A stretch of 64,000 nucleotides of DNA, taken from Psychroflexus salarius (GTDB lineage: Bacteria > Bacteroidota > Bacteroidia > Flavobacteriales > Flavobacteriaceae). This document shows positions 1 through 8,083 of the stretch, one piece after another (positions within the stretch are counted from its first letter, which is position 1; each line of letters begins with the position of its first letter). The notes under the pieces were generated by a model. It had not been told where the DNA came from. It was given only the letters and a program-made list of their open reading frames with translations, and searched no databases. Where the stretch lies: positions 1 to 64,000 of the forward strand of contig NZ_FQTW01000009.1 of NCBI RefSeq assembly GCF_900129035.1, read 5' to 3'. Made by a program: the position numbers and the translations under genes.

Positions 1-100
1 AAAAAGTACCTCAGGCTCATAATTGTCCAATAGAATTATGAAAATAATCAAATAGTATATTAACCAAAACGGTCAACGCTATTTAGGGAAGGTCAAACTT

Positions 101-126
101 CCAACTACCAACTACCAACTACCAAC
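101..126. repeat. Short tandem repeat, unit CCAACTA, about 3.7 copies
   Basis: The 7-bp unit CCAACTA is repeated perfectly three times and followed by a partial copy. It lies just upstream of a signal-peptide-like reading frame that has no start codon. Because 7 is not a multiple of 3, each change in copy number would shift any reading frame crossing it. Confidence 0.85.
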
Positions 127-127
127 T

Positions 128-316
128 TTAATTTTAATTTTTTTTCTGCCTTTTCTTACATTTTCTCAAGATGATATTTGTGGTATAAGTATCGTGAATG
201 TTCAAAGTCATTCAAGCTCAGATATCAACTGCAATGAGTTTTATCCTTCTAACCAACCATTCTTAACTGACACTAAAAACTCATTAAAAACTAAGCATCA
301 TGAAAACCATTATTAA
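128..316 (+). pseudogene. Possible remnant of a secreted-protein gene (signal peptide without start codon)
   Basis: One frame is open from position 56 to a TAA at 314-316 but contains no ATG, GTG or TTG. From about 128 it reads LILIFFLPFLTFSQ followed by DDICG, which looks like the hydrophobic core and cleavage site of a flavobacterial signal peptide, then about 45 hydrophilic residues. The frame runs into the start of the next gene at 300. I infer a decayed or truncated secreted-protein gene, perhaps disrupted at the tandem repeat just upstream. It could also be chance; no function is assigned. Confidence 0.25.
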
Positions 317-1241
317 ACTATTAATTATTTGCCTGCTTGGGCAAAGCTTGACCAGCTTAGCCCAAACCACTGCGATTCCTGATGAAAATTTTGAACAAGC
401 TCTGATTGATCTTAATATCGATTCAGATGGTATGATTAATGGGCAAGTTTTGACCGCTGATATAGAAACGATTGTAGAATTAGATTTTTCAATTTTGTAC
501 GATTCATTTTCTAGTAGTACCATAACAGATTTTACAGGTATTGAGGCGTTTTCAGCACTAGAAATTCTTAACCTATCTAATTTAACTGTTATTCTTTCTG
601 AAGAACAGGCCGGCGTCTTCAATTCAAACTTAAATCTTAGAGAGTTTATAGCCGATACGCAGAGTGCTGATGTTGGCCCATATATTAGCATTGCCTACCT
701 AGATTTTAGTAATCTTAATCATCTAGAATATATTAGTTTAGAGACTAGTTTTCAGCTTAATTCCATCAACCTAAATAACCCTAATTCTTCTTATGAAAAC
801 TTAACCATAGATTTAGATCACGAATATTGGGATCCGCCAAACACTTATTCGGTTTGTATCAATGTTAGTGATGCCCAAGCGGCTTCGTCAAATCAGTTTC
901 CATATAATACTTGGACCATAATTACACCTGCACCAGATGTGAATGGCTATGTTTTTAGGGATTATAATTTTTCATCGACTTGTAATTTATCGACAACAGC
1001 TTTTGAGCGTTTAAGTGCGCTATCGGTTTATCCCAACCCTGTGCAAGATCAATTATGGCTAAAGAACCCTACAAATCTAGACATCAATAAAGCTGAAATT
1101 TATACTATTTCAGGACAAATGATTAAAAAAGTTGAAGTCGTAGATAGGTTTATAGATGTAGAGTTATTAGATACAGGTGTTTATTTTGTAAAGCTTTATA
1201 GTGCTCAAACTTCAAAGACATTTAAAGTCTTAAAACAATAG
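300..1241 (+). CDS. Secreted leucine-rich-repeat-like protein with T9SS type A sorting domain
   Basis: 313 aa. Residues 1-21 form a signal peptide ending in SLAQ. The mature N-terminus (AIPDENFEQALIDLNID) is the opening typical of flavobacterial leucine-rich-repeat surface proteins. The middle has irregular Leu/Ile/Asn-rich strands such as LEILNLSNL, compatible with degenerate LRRs. From about residue 239 there is a T9SS type A C-terminal domain: VYPNPVQDQLWL, the GQMIKKVEV strand, and the closing TGVYFVKLYS...KTFKVLKQ. By family knowledge this domain routes the protein through the type IX secretion system to the surface or medium. The ligand or role is unknown. It stands alone, convergent with the aspartate kinase gene, and has no clear TAnnTTTG promoter. 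Confidence 0.85.
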   Translation: MKTIIKLLIICLLGQSLTSLAQTTAIPDENFEQALIDLNIDSDGMINGQVLTADIETIVELDFSILYDSFSSSTITDFTGIEAFSALEILNLSNLTVILSEEQAGVFNSNLNLREFIADTQSADVGPYISIAYLDFSNLNHLEYISLETSFQLNSINLNNPNSSYENLTIDLDHEYWDPPNTYSVCINVSDAQAASSNQFPYNTWTIITPAPDVNGYVFRDYNFSSTCNLSTTAFERLSALSVYPNPVQDQLWLKNPTNLDINKAEIYTISGQMIKKVEVVDRFIDVELLDTGVYFVKLYSAQTSKTFKVLKQ

Positions 1242-1279
1242 CCATTATTCCAATCTATTAAAGCAGTAGTGCTAAAAGC

Positions 1280-2530
1280 TTAGTTCACCACTAATTGTAC
1301 GGTTTCTCGCGTTACTTGTTTTAAGAGCACAGATTTATCTTTTTCAATCCGTTGTATGGCGGCATCATTAAAATGTCTAATGGTAAATAACGATACGTCT
1401 TTATTGTAAGTCACTTTAAACTTAGCTTTTAATTCTCCAATTAATTTATCGACATTATTAAATTTATTATCCACGCAAACCGAAAATGAAATGGCTGAAT
1501 TCTGAATTAAATCGACTTTAATTTGATAACGGTGGAACAAGGCAAAAATTTCAGAAATATTTTCTTCCACAAAAAATGAAAAATCTAAACTAGATAGCGA
1601 TAATAACACCAAATTAGGCTTGACGATATAACACGGGACTAAAGGTTGAATTTGCTCTCCTTTTTGAACGCAAGTTCCTTTATCTGTTGGATTGAAAAAT
1701 GATTTAACCAACAAAGGAATTTCTTTTTTCTGCAAGGGTTGAAGTGTTTTCGGGTGAATGACCGATGCCCCATAAAACGCAAGTTCAATCGCTTCTTCGT
1801 AAGAAATTTGATGTAAAAGTTGTGTGTTGTTAAATACATTTGGGTCACCATTAAGCACGCCAGGCACATCTTTCCAAATCGTTACACTTTCAGCATTTAA
1901 ACAGTATGCAAAAATCGCTGCCGTATAGTCACTACCTTCACGACCTAAAGTTGTGGTAAAGTTATGTTGGTCTGAGCCAATAAAACCTTGTGTAATATTT
2001 AATTCACTCGTATCTACATGAGCATTAATTTTTTCTTGGGTGCGTTCCCAATTTACGCCTGCATCGCGATAAACACTTGTCGTATCAATTAAATTTCTGC
2101 AGTCGTGCCAAGTGTTGGCAATGCTAAGACTATTTAAAAATTGACTCACAATACTCGTGCTAATTAATTCGCCAAAACTTACGACTTGATCATATACAAA
2201 ATCATAATTAGGCGATTTATTGCGATCTAAAAAAATGCGCAATTCATCAAAAAAATAATTCACTTTGGTGTAAGCTGGGTGCGACTTAGATTCAAATAAA
2301 TCATTTAAAATTTGGTGATGTTTCTGCTTTAAGTCTGTGATGGCTTGGTCAAGTTTTTGATCATGATCAAAATACAGTTTAACAATATGTTCTAAGGCGT
2401 TAGTGGTTTTTCCCATCGCCGAAACCACCAATAACTTTTGGTCGGTTCCTGTAAGTTTTAAAACTTCAGCGACATTTCTAACACCTGCAGCATCTTTTAC
2501 CGATGCGCCACCAAACTTAAAAATTTGCAT
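1280..2530 (-). CDS. lysC: Aspartate kinase (monofunctional)
   Basis: 416 aa. It opens with MQIFKFGGASV, the nucleotide and substrate-binding KFGGxS motif of aspartokinases. Further family signatures are VVSAMGKTTNAL near residue 38 and the TTLGREGSDYTAAIFA segment near 194. It should phosphorylate aspartate, the first step toward lysine, threonine, methionine and diaminopimelate. The C-terminal 110 or so residues (from LVLLSLSSLDFSFF) resemble the ACT regulatory region, so feedback control is likely. No homoserine dehydrogenase domain is present, unlike fused ThrA enzymes. It starts 17 bp after the GNAT gene on the same strand, so the two are probably co-transcribed. Confidence 0.93.
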   Translation of the reverse strand: MQIFKFGGASVKDAAGVRNVAEVLKLTGTDQKLLVVSAMGKTTNALEHIVKLYFDHDQKLDQAITDLKQKHHQILNDLFESKSHPAYTKVNYFFDELRIFLDRNKSPNYDFVYDQVVSFGELISTSIVSQFLNSLSIANTWHDCRNLIDTTSVYRDAGVNWERTQEKINAHVDTSELNITQGFIGSDQHNFTTTLGREGSDYTAAIFAYCLNAESVTIWKDVPGVLNGDPNVFNNTQLLHQISYEEAIELAFYGASVIHPKTLQPLQKKEIPLLVKSFFNPTDKGTCVQKGEQIQPLVPCYIVKPNLVLLSLSSLDFSFFVEENISEIFALFHRYQIKVDLIQNSAISFSVCVDNKFNNVDKLIGELKAKFKVTYNKDVSLFTIRHFNDAAIQRIEKDKSVLLKQVTRETVQLVVN

Positions 2531-2547
2531 AATTATGATTTAATAGA

Positions 2548-3021
2548 CTATAAGTTAATATTTTTAATTTGAGCTTCATCTAATTGAACCGTTCGCCACT
2601 CTTTAAACACGGTTGCTCCATAAGACTCATAAAATTCGATAGCGTTTGAATTCCAATCTAAAACAACCCATTCTACACGTTTAATAGCATTGGTTTTAGC
2701 ATGTAAAATAAGCGCTTCAAGCAAAGCCTTGCCGATGCCTTTACCGCGTTGAGATTGCGTCACAATTAAATCTTCTAAATGATAAGTTTCGCCTTTCCAA
2801 GTTGAAAATCTGGGATAAAATAAAGCCATTCCTACAATAGTGGCATCAATTTCAGCTACAAAACATTTAAATAACGCATCTTTACCGAAGCCGTAGGTTT
2901 TTAAATCATCTACACTAACTTCAACGGCATTGGGTTCGTTTTCAAATTCAGCTAACTCTTTAATTAAATTCAGCACTTGTGGCATGTCTTCAGCTGTTGC
3001 AAGTCGTATTTGAAATTCCAT
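2548..3021 (-). CDS. GNAT family N-acetyltransferase (diamine/spermidine acetyltransferase-like)
   Basis: 157 aa, the usual size of a single GNAT domain. The acetyl-CoA pyrophosphate loop is seen as VTQSQRGKGIGKALLEAL (Q/RxxGxG/A). The upstream strand LEDLIV and the terminal VLDWNSNAIEFYESYGA match the subgroup that includes diamine N-acetyltransferases. It is predicted to acetylate a small amine using acetyl-CoA in the cytoplasm; the substrate cannot be fixed from sequence. It is the first gene of a two-gene unit with aspartate kinase and has a TAnnTTTG promoter at 3038-3045, back to back with the fbp promoter. Confidence 0.85.
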   Translation of the reverse strand: MEFQIRLATAEDMPQVLNLIKELAEFENEPNAVEVSVDDLKTYGFGKDALFKCFVAEIDATIVGMALFYPRFSTWKGETYHLEDLIVTQSQRGKGIGKALLEALILHAKTNAIKRVEWVVLDWNSNAIEFYESYGATVFKEWRTVQLDEAQIKNINL

Positions 3022-3037
3022 CTAACTTATTTTCAAG

Positions 3038-3045
3038 CAAAAATA
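3038..3045 (-). promoter_or_regulatory. -7 promoter element for the GNAT-lysC unit
   Basis: The minus strand reads TATTTTTG, an exact match to the Bacteroidota -7 consensus TAnnTTTG, 17 bp upstream of the GNAT start. Confidence 0.55.
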
Positions 3046-3097
3046 CGTTGTGTGAAATAAAAACATTCTTAAATCGGATATAAAAGCGGTTTTTTCC

Positions 3098-3105
3098 TAT
3101 TTTTG
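3098..3105 (+). promoter_or_regulatory. -7 promoter element for fbp
   Basis: TATTTTTG matches TAnnTTTG exactly and ends 22 bp before the fbp ATG. It shares the 106-bp divergent intergenic region with the GNAT promoter but does not overlap it. Confidence 0.55.
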
Positions 3106-3127
3106 CTGAAACTACAACGTTTTCGTA

Positions 3128-4147
3128 ATGAAAAAAGCTAACCAAACCCTCGGTGAATTTATCATCGAAAATCAAAAGTCATTTAAGTACACTTCGGGCG
3201 AATTATCCCGATTAATCAACTCCATTAGGCTCGCCGCTAAAGTGGTGAATCACGAAGTTAATAAAGCCGGATTGGTCGATATTACAGGCAATGCAGGTGA
3301 AACCAATGTACAAGGTGAAGACCAGCAAAAGCTTGACGTTTATGCCAACGAACGCTTTATACAAACCTTAATTAACCGTGAAATTGTTTGTGGTATTGCT
3401 TCTGAAGAAAACGACGATTATATTACGATTCAAGGTCAAAATGAAGCGCACGATAACAAGTATGTTGTTTTGATGGATCCGCTTGATGGTAGCTCTAATA
3501 TTGATGTTAATGTGTCGGTAGGCACTATTTTTTCAATTTATCGCCGTAAATCACCAGTTGGCCAACCCGTTGAAATAGACGATTTTCTTCAGCCAGGTAA
3601 CCAACAAGTGGCGGCTGGCTATATTATTTATGGCACTTCAACCATGTTAGTGTACACGACTGGTCATGGTGTTAATGGGTTTACTTTAAACCCAGCGATT
3701 GGAACTTACTATTTGTCACATCCTAACATGCAATTTCCAAAAGAAGGCAATATCTATTCGATTAACGAAGGTAATTATGTGCATTTTCCACAAGGTGTTA
3801 AAGATTATATTAAATATTGCCAAGCTGAAGTTGAGTCTGACAACAGACCTTACACTTCGCGCTACATAGGAAGTTTAGTGTCCGATTTTCATCGAAATAT
3901 GATTAAAGGTGGCATTTATATGTATCCAAAAACAGCTAAAGCGCCACAGGGTAAGTTACGCTTATTGTATGAGTGTAATCCTATGGCTTTTATTGCTGAG
4001 CAAGCTGGCGGTAAAGCTTCTGATGGTTATCAACGTATTTTAGATATACAACCGACTAAACTACATGAGCGTGTGCCCTTTTTCTGTGGAACGCAATCGA
4101 TGGTCAATAAAGCAGAAGAATTTATGGCTAACTATAAAAACGATTAG
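3128..4147 (+). CDS. fbp: Fructose-1,6-bisphosphatase, class I
   Basis: 339 aa, the usual class I length. The metal and substrate-binding signature [10 protein letters not shown] is at residues 117-126, preceded by the acidic SEEND segment near 92-96. Later family blocks are [22 protein letters not shown] and [23 protein letters not shown]. It dephosphorylates fructose-1,6-bisphosphate to fructose-6-phosphate, the committed gluconeogenic step, in the cytoplasm. The gene is monocistronic: it has its own promoter, and the next 170 bp lead into one copy of the 61-bp repeat that brackets the toxin-antitoxin cassette. Confidence 0.96.
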   Translation: MKKANQTLGEFIIENQKSFKYTSGELSRLINSIRLAAKVVNHEVNKAGLVDITGNAGETNVQGEDQQKLDVYANERFIQTLINREIVCGIASEENDDYITIQGQNEAHDNKYVVLMDPLDGSSNIDVNVSVGTIFSIYRRKSPVGQPVEIDDFLQPGNQQVAAGYIIYGTSTMLVYTTGHGVNGFTLNPAIGTYYLSHPNMQFPKEGNIYSINEGNYVHFPQGVKDYIKYCQAEVESDNRPYTSRYIGSLVSDFHRNMIKGGIYMYPKTAKAPQGKLRLLYECNPMAFIAEQAGGKASDGYQRILDIQPTKLHERVPFFCGTQSMVNKAEEFMANYKND

Positions 4148-4186
4148 TTTTTCGATTGAGATCAAGTTTCAGTTGAAGTTTTTGGA

Positions 4187-4247
4187 CTAGGGTTTAACAT
4201 CGCAAGTGCTTAAAAAAGCTTAATTTAACACAAAGCGAAAATTAAGC
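4187..4247 (+). repeat. Left copy of the 61-bp direct repeat
   Basis: It matches 5131-5191, with one mismatch in the first 41 bp and seven overall. Its right part is a dyad, GCTTAATTT...AAATTAAGC, with a 12-bp loop, so it could form a hairpin downstream of fbp. Confidence 0.9.
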
Positions 4248-4320
4248 ACTAATTTAAAAATTCCTACTGAAGTTTTAATTCAGGATTACTAACAAACTTA
4301 CTGAAAGCACTATATGCGCT

Positions 4321-4329
4321 GTTAGCCAC
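4321..4329. repeat. Left end of 9-bp inverted repeat (GTTAGCCAC)
   Basis: GTTAGCCAC here pairs exactly with GTGGCTAAC at 5083-5091. On the minus strand the GGCTAAC core contains the TAA stop codon of the toxin gene. That arrangement resembles integron gene cassettes, whose coding regions often end inside the attC R'' core. The match to an attC site is only partial. Confidence 0.45.
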
Positions 4330-4738
4330 TTCCTTTCAAATATGTTTCTGGTGTCAATACTGCTAAACCACTATTTTTAAAATCTTTTATATTTCTAGTC
4401 AGAATAATATTGATCTTTCCATTTTGGATAGCAGAAAAATTTTGTAAAGCATCTTCAAAATCTTTAAACTTTGAATTAAGAGCATCCAAAACAACTTCCT
4501 TGTTCATTTCTGTAATTTCAATTATGTTTAAAAGCTGTTTTATTTTTTCTATTATCAATTGATGGCTTGCCGTCTTTCTTAACAGATAATAAACATTACA
4601 GATTATAACTGGTGTTGTAAATCCGTTTACTTTTTTCTCTTCGCATCGATTTAAAATTTCTGTGGCAAATTCAGCAAAAGGTTCACGGTCAAAGAAAAAA
4701 TCCAATATTACATCGGTATCAATTAAAACCTTATCCAT
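4322..4738 (-). CDS. PIN-domain toxin (VapC-like ribonuclease)
   Basis: 138 aa. The PIN fold acidic residues are visible: the N-terminal IDTDVILDFFFDREPFAE, a mid-region acidic/helix segment, the FEDALQNFSA block near residue 96, and the TRNIKDF block near 114. PIN toxins are Mg-dependent endoribonucleases that cleave tRNA or other RNA and stop growth when freed from their antitoxin. The start codon overlaps the antitoxin stop codon (TAATG), so the pair is translationally coupled. The stop codon lies inside the 9-bp inverted repeat at the cassette edge. The RNA target cannot be told from sequence. Confidence 0.88.
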   Translation of the reverse strand: MDKVLIDTDVILDFFFDREPFAEFATEILNRCEEKKVNGFTTPVIICNVYYLLRKTASHQLIIEKIKQLLNIIEITEMNKEVVLDALNSKFKDFEDALQNFSAIQNGKINIILTRNIKDFKNSGLAVLTPETYLKGSG

Positions 4739-4989
4739 TACAAATATTTTTCTTCTAATCGGTTTCTGAGATCTTTTTTATAATCCATATTTTTAGGCAT
4801 TTTAAAAGAGCCTTTTAAAGATTTTACGATAGGATTTAATTTTTTTAGTTCCTTAGCTTTTTCTTCTTTTGTTAGGATTTTAAGATAGTTTTCTATAATA
4901 TCAGATAAACTCCTGTTTTTATTCTTAGCATATTCTTTTGCTCTTTGGATAATTTCTTGCTCTATTGTCAAAGTGAGTTTTGTGTTCAT
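4738..4989 (-). CDS. Antitoxin of the PIN toxin (DUF6364-like, ribbon-helix-helix type)
   Basis: 83 aa, positioned upstream of the toxin as usual for VapB-type antitoxins. The N-terminus (MNTKLTLTIEQEIIQRAKEY followed by AKNKNRSLSDIIENYL) has the short strand and two helices of ribbon-helix-helix DNA-binding antitoxins and resembles the DUF6364 family. The Lys/Glu-rich C-terminal half should wrap the toxin. It probably represses its own promoter; a -7 element at 5018-5025 and an inverted repeat ACGTGT-N16-ACACGT at 5043-5070 lie just upstream. Confidence 0.82.
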   Translation of the reverse strand: MNTKLTLTIEQEIIQRAKEYAKNKNRSLSDIIENYLKILTKEEKAKELKKLNPIVKSLKGSFKMPKNMDYKKDLRNRLEEKYL

Positions 4990-5017
4990 TTTTGATAACT
5001 TGAAATGATTAATAAAA

Positions 5018-5025
5018 CAAAGATA
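5018..5025 (-). promoter_or_regulatory. -7 promoter element of the toxin-antitoxin operon
   Basis: The minus strand reads TATCTTTG, an exact TAnnTTTG match, 28 bp upstream of the antitoxin ATG. The promoter lies inside the cassette, so the pair carries its own expression signal. Confidence 0.55.
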
Positions 5026-5042
5026 AGAATTTACTTTATTGT

Positions 5043-5070
5043 ACGTGTTATTTTTTATTATTTTACACGT
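5043..5070 (-). promoter_or_regulatory. Candidate antitoxin operator (inverted repeat)
   Basis: Perfect 6-bp arms ACGTGT (5043-5048) and ACACGT (5065-5070) are separated by 16 AT-rich bases. They sit about where the -33 region and upstream DNA of the operon promoter fall, a position expected for autorepression by a ribbon-helix-helix antitoxin. Confidence 0.35.
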
Positions 5071-5082
5071 TTATATCATCTT

Positions 5083-5091
5083 GTGGCTAAC
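5083..5091. repeat. Right end of 9-bp inverted repeat (GTGGCTAAC)
   Basis: This is the exact reverse complement of 4321-4329. It lies 92 bp upstream of the antitoxin start and 40 bp inside the right 61-bp direct repeat. Confidence 0.45.
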
Positions 5092-5130
5092 GATAAAAAA
5101 TAATTATCTTATTTAGACTATTTGGTATAA

Positions 5131-5191
5131 CTAGGGTTTAACATCGCAAGTGATTAAAAAAGCTTAATTTAGCGATATGCGAAATTTAAGC
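5131..5191 (+). repeat. Right copy of the 61-bp direct repeat, containing the TPR gene start
   Basis: It aligns gap-free with 4187-4247. The ATG of the TPR gene is at 5177-5179. The flanking AAGCTTAATTT and AAATTTAAGCTT form a near-perfect dyad around the start codon, so the transcript could fold over its own initiation site. Confidence 0.9.
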
Positions 5192-6958
5192 TTCATATTA
5201 TTACTTTTTTTAGTCAATCTAGCTTGGACTCAAAATGCTAATTTGGCTCAAAATTATTTAGACCAAGGTCAATATGAAAAAGCCTTAGCTGTATACGAAC
5301 AACTTCTTGAAGAAAATCCTAGAAATCAAAAATTTCTGTTAGGATTAGTCGAGGCTCATAAAAATTTAGAACAACTTCAAGCCGCCAAAAAAGCGCTTAA
5401 AACTTACCTCAATCGGCCAGGTAATTATCCTAATATAGAAGTTGAACTCGGCTATTTGTTCGATCAAGAACAACAAATCGATTCGGCAAAAATATATTAC
5501 CAATCAGCTTTAGCTAAGGTCTCTGAGCGTCCTAATTATGCTTATATTGTTGGAAAAGCCTTTCAAAATTACGGACTTTTAAAATATGCTGAAGAAACCT
5601 ACGAAATTGCTCAGAGCATTCGGCCATCAACTAATTTTTCAATTCAATTAGCACGCATCTATGGTGAGCAAAGCAAGTTTGAGAAAATGTTTACAAGTTA
5701 TGTTGATATAATTGAAAAAAATGCGCGTTATTTTAAAATGCTAAGCCCAAGGTTTTCTGATTTTATCACCAAAGACCCTAACAATAAAGCCAATTTAGCC
5801 TTTAAAACCGTTTTATTACAACGTAACCAAAATGAACCTAGAAAGCTGTATAACGAAATGTTAAGCTGGCTGTTTGTGCAACAAGGCGATTTAAATTTAG
5901 CATTTTTACAAGAAAAAGCCATTTATGCCAGAAGCCAAACCAAACAGCTCAATAATATTTTTGAACTTGGACAAATTGCTTTTGAACAAGAAGATTACAG
6001 TCTAGCCAAACAAATTTTTAAAGAAGTTCAAGCCAAAACCAATCAACCTGTTTTGTTTTACCGCAGCGCTAGGTATTTATTAAAATTACTTCAATTTAAC
6101 CCAGAAAATTCAGCTGAAACTATCAACCAAGCTTATCAAGATTTTTTTACAGCTGAGAAAATTTCAGCTTTAACACATGCCATTTATCTCGATTGGGCCA
6201 AATTCATAGCTAATCAATTACAAAATCCGGTACGTGCCATTAATTTACTAGATGAGGTTATTTCGTCACAAATTCGCCCTTCACAAATGGCATCAACAAA
6301 ATTGTTAAAAGGTGATTTGTTACGCTTAGAAGGGCAATTTAATCAAGCTTTATTGCTGTATGCACAAGTAGAAAAATTAGTACCTAACTCAGATGAAGCT
6401 CGAGAGGCTAAGTTTAAAACTGCTCAAACCAGTTACTTTCAAGGCGATTTTGATTGGGCTTTAACGCAACTCGATGTCTTAAAACAATCAGTATCGCAAC
6501 GCATGGCGAATGATGCCTTAGAGTTGGCCTTGCATATTCGCGAAAATTCTTATTTAGATTCTACCCAAACCGATTTAAAGCGCGTCGCTCAAGCCGATTT
6601 GTTAAGAAGTCAACAGCGCTACAAAAGTGCCATTGATACCTTGCAAAAGGTTCTAGAATCTTATAAAGATGTCGCTATAGCAGATGAAGCCTTGTATCGA
6701 TTGGGTTTAAATTTTGAAAGTTTGTTTAACTTTGAAGCCGCTGCAGAAGCTTACAACCAATTGGTGACCGATTATCCTGATAGTATTTTAGCTGATAATG
6801 CCTTATTTGCACTAGGTTTAATTTATCGCGATCAGCTTAACGCGACTGAAAAGGCTAAATCAAAATTTGAACAAATTATTTTTAATCATCCCGATAGTAT
6901 TTACTTTGTTGAAGCTAGAGAAATTTTTAGAACTTTGCGCGGCGATAAAATTGAATAA
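5177..6958 (+). CDS. Tetratricopeptide repeat protein, periplasmic or exported
   Basis: 593 aa. Residues 1-18 (MRNLSFILLLFLVNLAWT) form a signal peptide. TPR units follow almost at once (NYLDQGQYEKALAVYEQLLE, then LGYLFDQEQQIDSAKIYYQSAL) and again at the C-terminus (IADEALYRLGLNFESLFNFE and ADNALFALGLIYRDQ), with spaced helical repeats between. The C-terminal part resembles the YbgF/BamD-like TPR subgroup. A scaffold role in the envelope is inferred; the partner is unknown. It heads a tight string with DUF4286 (TAATG overlap), rsmA, mgtE and a thioesterase, a gene order seen in Flavobacteriia. The start lies inside the cassette-flanking repeat. Confidence 0.85.
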   Translation: MRNLSFILLLFLVNLAWTQNANLAQNYLDQGQYEKALAVYEQLLEENPRNQKFLLGLVEAHKNLEQLQAAKKALKTYLNRPGNYPNIEVELGYLFDQEQQIDSAKIYYQSALAKVSERPNYAYIVGKAFQNYGLLKYAEETYEIAQSIRPSTNFSIQLARIYGEQSKFEKMFTSYVDIIEKNARYFKMLSPRFSDFITKDPNNKANLAFKTVLLQRNQNEPRKLYNEMLSWLFVQQGDLNLAFLQEKAIYARSQTKQLNNIFELGQIAFEQEDYSLAKQIFKEVQAKTNQPVLFYRSARYLLKLLQFNPENSAETINQAYQDFFTAEKISALTHAIYLDWAKFIANQLQNPVRAINLLDEVISSQIRPSQMASTKLLKGDLLRLEGQFNQALLLYAQVEKLVPNSDEAREAKFKTAQTSYFQGDFDWALTQLDVLKQSVSQRMANDALELALHIRENSYLDSTQTDLKRVAQADLLRSQQRYKSAIDTLQKVLESYKDVAIADEALYRLGLNFESLFNFEAAAEAYNQLVTDYPDSILADNALFALGLIYRDQLNATEKAKSKFEQIIFNHPDSIYFVEAREIFRTLRGDKIE

Positions 6959-7269
6959 TGATGTTTATTTACAATATTACAATGCAGGTTGAAGCTTCTG
7001 TACATCAAGATTGGTATAACTGGGTAAACACCAGTTTTATCCCTGAAATGCTATCGACTAAAAAATTTACCAAAGCGGTTTTAAGCGAGGTTTTACAAGA
7101 TGAAAATCAGGATAGCTTTACTTATTCAGTGCAGTTTTTTGTGCCAACTGAAACACATTTAGAAGCGTATAAACAGGCTTACGCCTCAAAAATTGAAGCC
7201 AAAATTAGCTTGTTTAAAACACGCGTTGTTAGTTTTAGCTCAACTCTAAAAATTATAGACCAACATTAA
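6958..7269 (+). CDS. DUF4286 family protein
   Basis: 103 aa, single domain with no signal peptide. It opens [22 protein letters not shown] and contains [16 protein letters not shown] and [16 protein letters not shown], features of the small DUF4286 family (dimeric alpha/beta-barrel-like) found beside rsmA in Flavobacteriia. The start codon overlaps the TPR stop codon (TAATG); the second ATG at 6961 is an equally possible start. The function is unknown. Conserved linkage to rsmA and mgtE is the only clue. Confidence 0.8.
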   Translation: MMFIYNITMQVEASVHQDWYNWVNTSFIPEMLSTKKFTKAVLSEVLQDENQDSFTYSVQFFVPTETHLEAYKQAYASKIEAKISLFKTRVVSFSSTLKIIDQH

Positions 7270-7273
7270 GTTT

Positions 7274-8083
7274 ATGCAAGTAAAAGCAAAAAAACACCTC
7301 GGGCAACATTTTTTAAAAGATCTAAATATTGCTCAACAAATCGCCGATAGCTTGAGTTATTCGGGTTATAAACATTTGGTTGAAATTGGTCCTGGTATGG
7401 GTGTTTTAACACAGTTTTTACTTTCAAAACCAGTGAACTTAGTGGCAATGGATGTCGATCGTGAATCAATTGCCTATCTTAATACTAATTTCAGAGCACA
7501 ATTTTCTAAAGCTGAAATTAATCAGGATTTTGAAGTTGTAAATGCTGATTTCTTAAATGATGACTTAGTTGAGCGTTTTCAAGCTGAAGAATTTGCGGTT
7601 ATTGGGAATTTTCCTTACAACATTTCAACACAAATTGTATTTAAAACTATAGAGTTACATGCTTATATTCCAGAGTTTGCTGGCATGTTTCAAAAAGAAG
7701 TCGCACAACGCATTTGTGCTGGTCCAGGAAGTAAAACCTATGGGATTACTTCAGTTTTAACGCAGGCCTTTTACGATACAGAATATTTATTTACTGTAAA
7801 GCCTAATGTTTTTAATCCGCCACCAAAAGTCGATTCAGGCGTACTTCGACTTGTCAGAAAAGCAAATTATCAACTTGAATGTGATCAAAAGTTGTTGTTT
7901 AAGGTGGTTAAAACCGCTTTCAATCAGCGCCGAAAAACAATCCGAAACAGTTTAAAAACACTTCAATTATCAGCGGATTTGACTTCAAACCCTATATTTA
8001 ATAAACGCCCAGAACAGCTTAGTGTTTCAGAATTTATAGAATTAACAAAAAAAATCGACGAAGATGCAGTTTCAAATCAGTAA
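7274..8083 (+). CDS. rsmA: 16S rRNA (adenine1518-N6/adenine1519-N6)-dimethyltransferase
   Basis: 269 aa. The N-terminal [11 protein letters not shown] is the RsmA/KsgA opening. The SAM-binding motif I is [11 protein letters not shown] (about residues 39-49). The catalytic motif IV is [10 protein letters not shown] near 114, and the substrate region has [14 protein letters not shown]. The enzyme dimethylates two adjacent adenines at the 3' end of 16S rRNA late in small-subunit assembly. Its last 20 nt overlap the start of mgtE, implying coupled translation. Confidence 0.96.
   Translation: MQVKAKKHLGQHFLKDLNIAQQIADSLSYSGYKHLVEIGPGMGVLTQFLLSKPVNLVAMDVDRESIAYLNTNFRAQFSKAEINQDFEVVNADFLNDDLVERFQAEEFAVIGNFPYNISTQIVFKTIELHAYIPEFAGMFQKEVAQRICAGPGSKTYGITSVLTQAFYDTEYLFTVKPNVFNPPPKVDSGVLRLVRKANYQLECDQKLLFKVVKTAFNQRRKTIRNSLKTLQLSADLTSNPIFNKRPEQLSVSEFIELTKKIDEDAVSNQ

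Larger units (their letters stand above)
4187..5191. mobile_element. Putative mobile toxin-antitoxin cassette bounded by 61-bp direct repeats
   Basis: Two direct repeats, 4187-4247 and 5131-5191, match at 54 of 61 positions without gaps; the first 41 bp differ at one base. The period is 944 bp. Between them lie a PIN-domain toxin, its antitoxin, the pair's own promoter and a 9-bp inverted repeat (4321-4329 / 5083-5091). The right repeat contains the start codon of the TPR gene at 5177; in the left repeat the equivalent position reads AAG. I infer that the cassette arrived between fbp and the TPR gene with duplication of the upstream region, and that the left copy has decayed since. No transposase or integrase gene is present, so the mechanism is unknown. 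Confidence 0.5.
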
